From: Spirochaetales bacterium | Lineage (GTDB): Bacteria; Spirochaetota; Spirochaetia; Sphaerochaetales; Sphaerochaetaceae | Reading direction: 5' to 3' | Length of the DNA stretch: 6,217 nucleotides | NCBI GenBank assembly: GCA_012800465.1 | Contig: JAAZJI010000307.1 | Location: 1 to 6,217, forward strand | Part shown: piece by piece, positions 5,336 to 6,217 of the stretch | How the letters are laid out: each line of letters opens with the position of its first letter | Numbering within the stretch: position 1 is the stretch's first letter | Made by a program: the position numbers and the translations under genes | The notes under the pieces: generated by a model | Seen by the model: the letters and a program-made list of their open reading frames with translations, nothing else | Databases searched by the model: none | Told to the model about the DNA's origin: nothing

Positions 5336-6216
5336 AGATACGCCGCCGTTTCCCAGAAGGCGGCTCCCTCGTTGGGCTGCTTCGCCCCGGGCGTCGAGCG
5401 GCCGTCACGGACGATCGTCAGTAGCTCCGTCTTCAACCGCCGGACGACCTCGGGATGCCGGTCGACGAGGTTCGTCGTCTCCCCGACGTCGTCATCGAGG
5501 TTGTAGAGCTGCATCGCCGGAAGAAGCTTCTCCTCGGCGCTGCCGGGAACCGGGGGCGACCATCCGCCCGAGCCGGGACACAGCTCGAGCTTCCACGGGC
5601 CTGTGCGGATAGAAAGCGATCCGTCGATCGATTGGTGGATGAGGGAGGTCCGCTTCGCTTCGCTGTCGGGGTCTTCAAGCAGATTCAGCATGCTGACCGA
5701 ATCTTCCGCCTCATCGGAGGCGAGGGATAGTCCGAAGTATTCGGCGAAGGTCGCATAGAGGTCGACGAGGCTCACCGTCCGGTCGCAGACGGTATCGGCC
5801 CGGGTGACACCCGGCCATACGATGATGTAGGGAACCCGATGCCCTCCTTCATAGATGTCCGATTTCATTCCCCGGAAATGATGGCTTGGATGGTGCCCGA
5901 ACCTCCTCAGCTCCTCAAAGTCCGCCTGAGGCGAGCATCCGTTGTCGCTGGTGAGAACCACCACGGTGTTCTCGTCGACCGCATCGAGAATCCGTCCGAC
6001 CACATCGTCACAGTGCAGGACGAAGTCGCCGTAGGCGTTGGTGCCCGATCGTCCGCGGAACTCCCTGTCCGGAAGGATCGGGGTATGGGGCGCGGTCAGC
6101 GCGTAGTAGAGGAAGAACGGTCTTTCATCGCCGGAGGAGATGATTCTCAGCGTCTCGCCGGTAAGATGGTCGAGAACCTCTTCGTGGATGAAATCCTCCC
6201 CCGTCGGCCCTTCCCG
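5326..6216 (-). CDS. Arylsulfatase (S1 sulfatase family), C-terminal part
   Basis: The C-terminal 296 residues of a type I sulfatase; the frame stays open to the window edge. Sulfatases hydrolyse sulfate esters, commonly on polysaccharides, glycans or aryl compounds, and are often exported. Landmarks numbered from the first visible codon (6216): PFFLYYALTAPHTP with H44, the usual active-site segment; TSDNG with D91 and N92, metal ligands; RGMKSDIYEGGHRVP with K118 and E123-P129, the C-terminal active-site signature; then a WPG turn and the C-terminal subdomain with LYNLDDDVGETTNL, typical of the family's 'L(Y)(N/D)L..D..E..NL' segment. The formylglycine motif (C/S-x-P-x-R), signal peptide and start codon lie outside the window, so substrate class, maturation type and location cannot be judged. 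An internal GTG at 6003 is not the start, since the homologous sequence continues upstream without a stop. The gene is convergent with the ATP-grasp gene. Confidence 0.92.
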   Translation of the reverse strand, partial: REGPTGEDFIHEEVLDHLTGETLRIISSGDERPFFLYYALTAPHTPILPDREFRGRSGTNAYGDFVLHCDDVVGRILDAVDENTVVVLTSDNGCSPQADFEELRRFGHHPSHHFRGMKSDIYEGGHRVPYIIVWPGVTRADTVCDRTVSLVDLYATFAEYFGLSLASDEAEDSVSMLNLLEDPDSEAKRTSLIHQSIDGSLSIRTGPWKLELCPGSGGWSPPVPGSAEEKLLPAMQLYNLDDDVGETTNLVDRHPEVVRRLKTELLTIVRDGRSTPGAKQPNEGAAFWETAAYLRP

Positions 6217-6217
6217 C

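Noticed and set aside
5298..5730. Plus-strand open frames antisense to the sulfatase
   Set aside because: The products are Arg/Ser/Pro-rich with no recognisable motif, and the minus strand shows continuous sulfatase homology.
1..6217. CRISPR array, tRNA, rRNA or insertion sequence
   Set aside because: No regularly spaced direct repeats, tRNA-like cloverleaf, rRNA segment, transposase-like frame or terminal inverted repeats were seen on reading both strands.

Overview
The window comes from a GC-rich bacterium. Coding regions strongly prefer G/C at the third codon position, while the promoter regions at about 352-540 and 2100-2280 are clearly AT-richer. The gene set fits an anaerobic or facultative organism: a class II (B12-dependent) ribonucleotide reductase, an NADP-type glutamate dehydrogenase, a sulfatase, and a large PEP-synthase-like ATP-grasp protein of a kind I associate, from memory, with Bacteroidota and Spirochaetota. 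I lean weakly to Spirochaetota; nothing in the sequence proves the phylum.

Layout. Positions 1-351 (minus) hold the first 117 codons of nrdJ, which runs off the left edge. Positions 352-746 are non-coding. They hold the nrdJ leader, two tandem NrdR-like boxes 31 bp apart, a GC-rich patch with small repeats, and the gdhA terminator. Positions 747-2084 (minus) are a complete gdhA. The 196-bp divergent intergenic region 2085-2280 holds a gdhA promoter with a perfect 14-bp LacI-type palindrome in its spacer. It also holds an AT-rich control region with repeated ATGC elements facing the next gene. Positions 2281-5211 (plus) encode a 976-residue protein with two receiver-like domains and a PEP-synthase-type ATP-binding domain, but no recognisable swivelling phosphohistidine domain or PEP/pyruvate barrel. 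Positions 5212-5325 are a short convergent gap. Positions 5326-6216 (minus) are the C-terminal part of an arylsulfatase that runs off the right edge.

How the genes relate. They do not form one operon. gdhA and nrdJ lie on the same strand, but an intrinsic terminator and a separate NrdR-type control region split them. gdhA (ammonia assimilation) and the large ATP-grasp/receiver gene are divergent and share a control region, which makes joint control by nitrogen or carbon status possible but unproven. The sulfatase is convergent to the large gene and looks unrelated.

The most interesting items are the receiver/ATP-grasp protein with its unusual start region, the tandem NrdR boxes, the palindrome inside the gdhA promoter, and the extra beta-rich segment in the NrdJ N-terminus.
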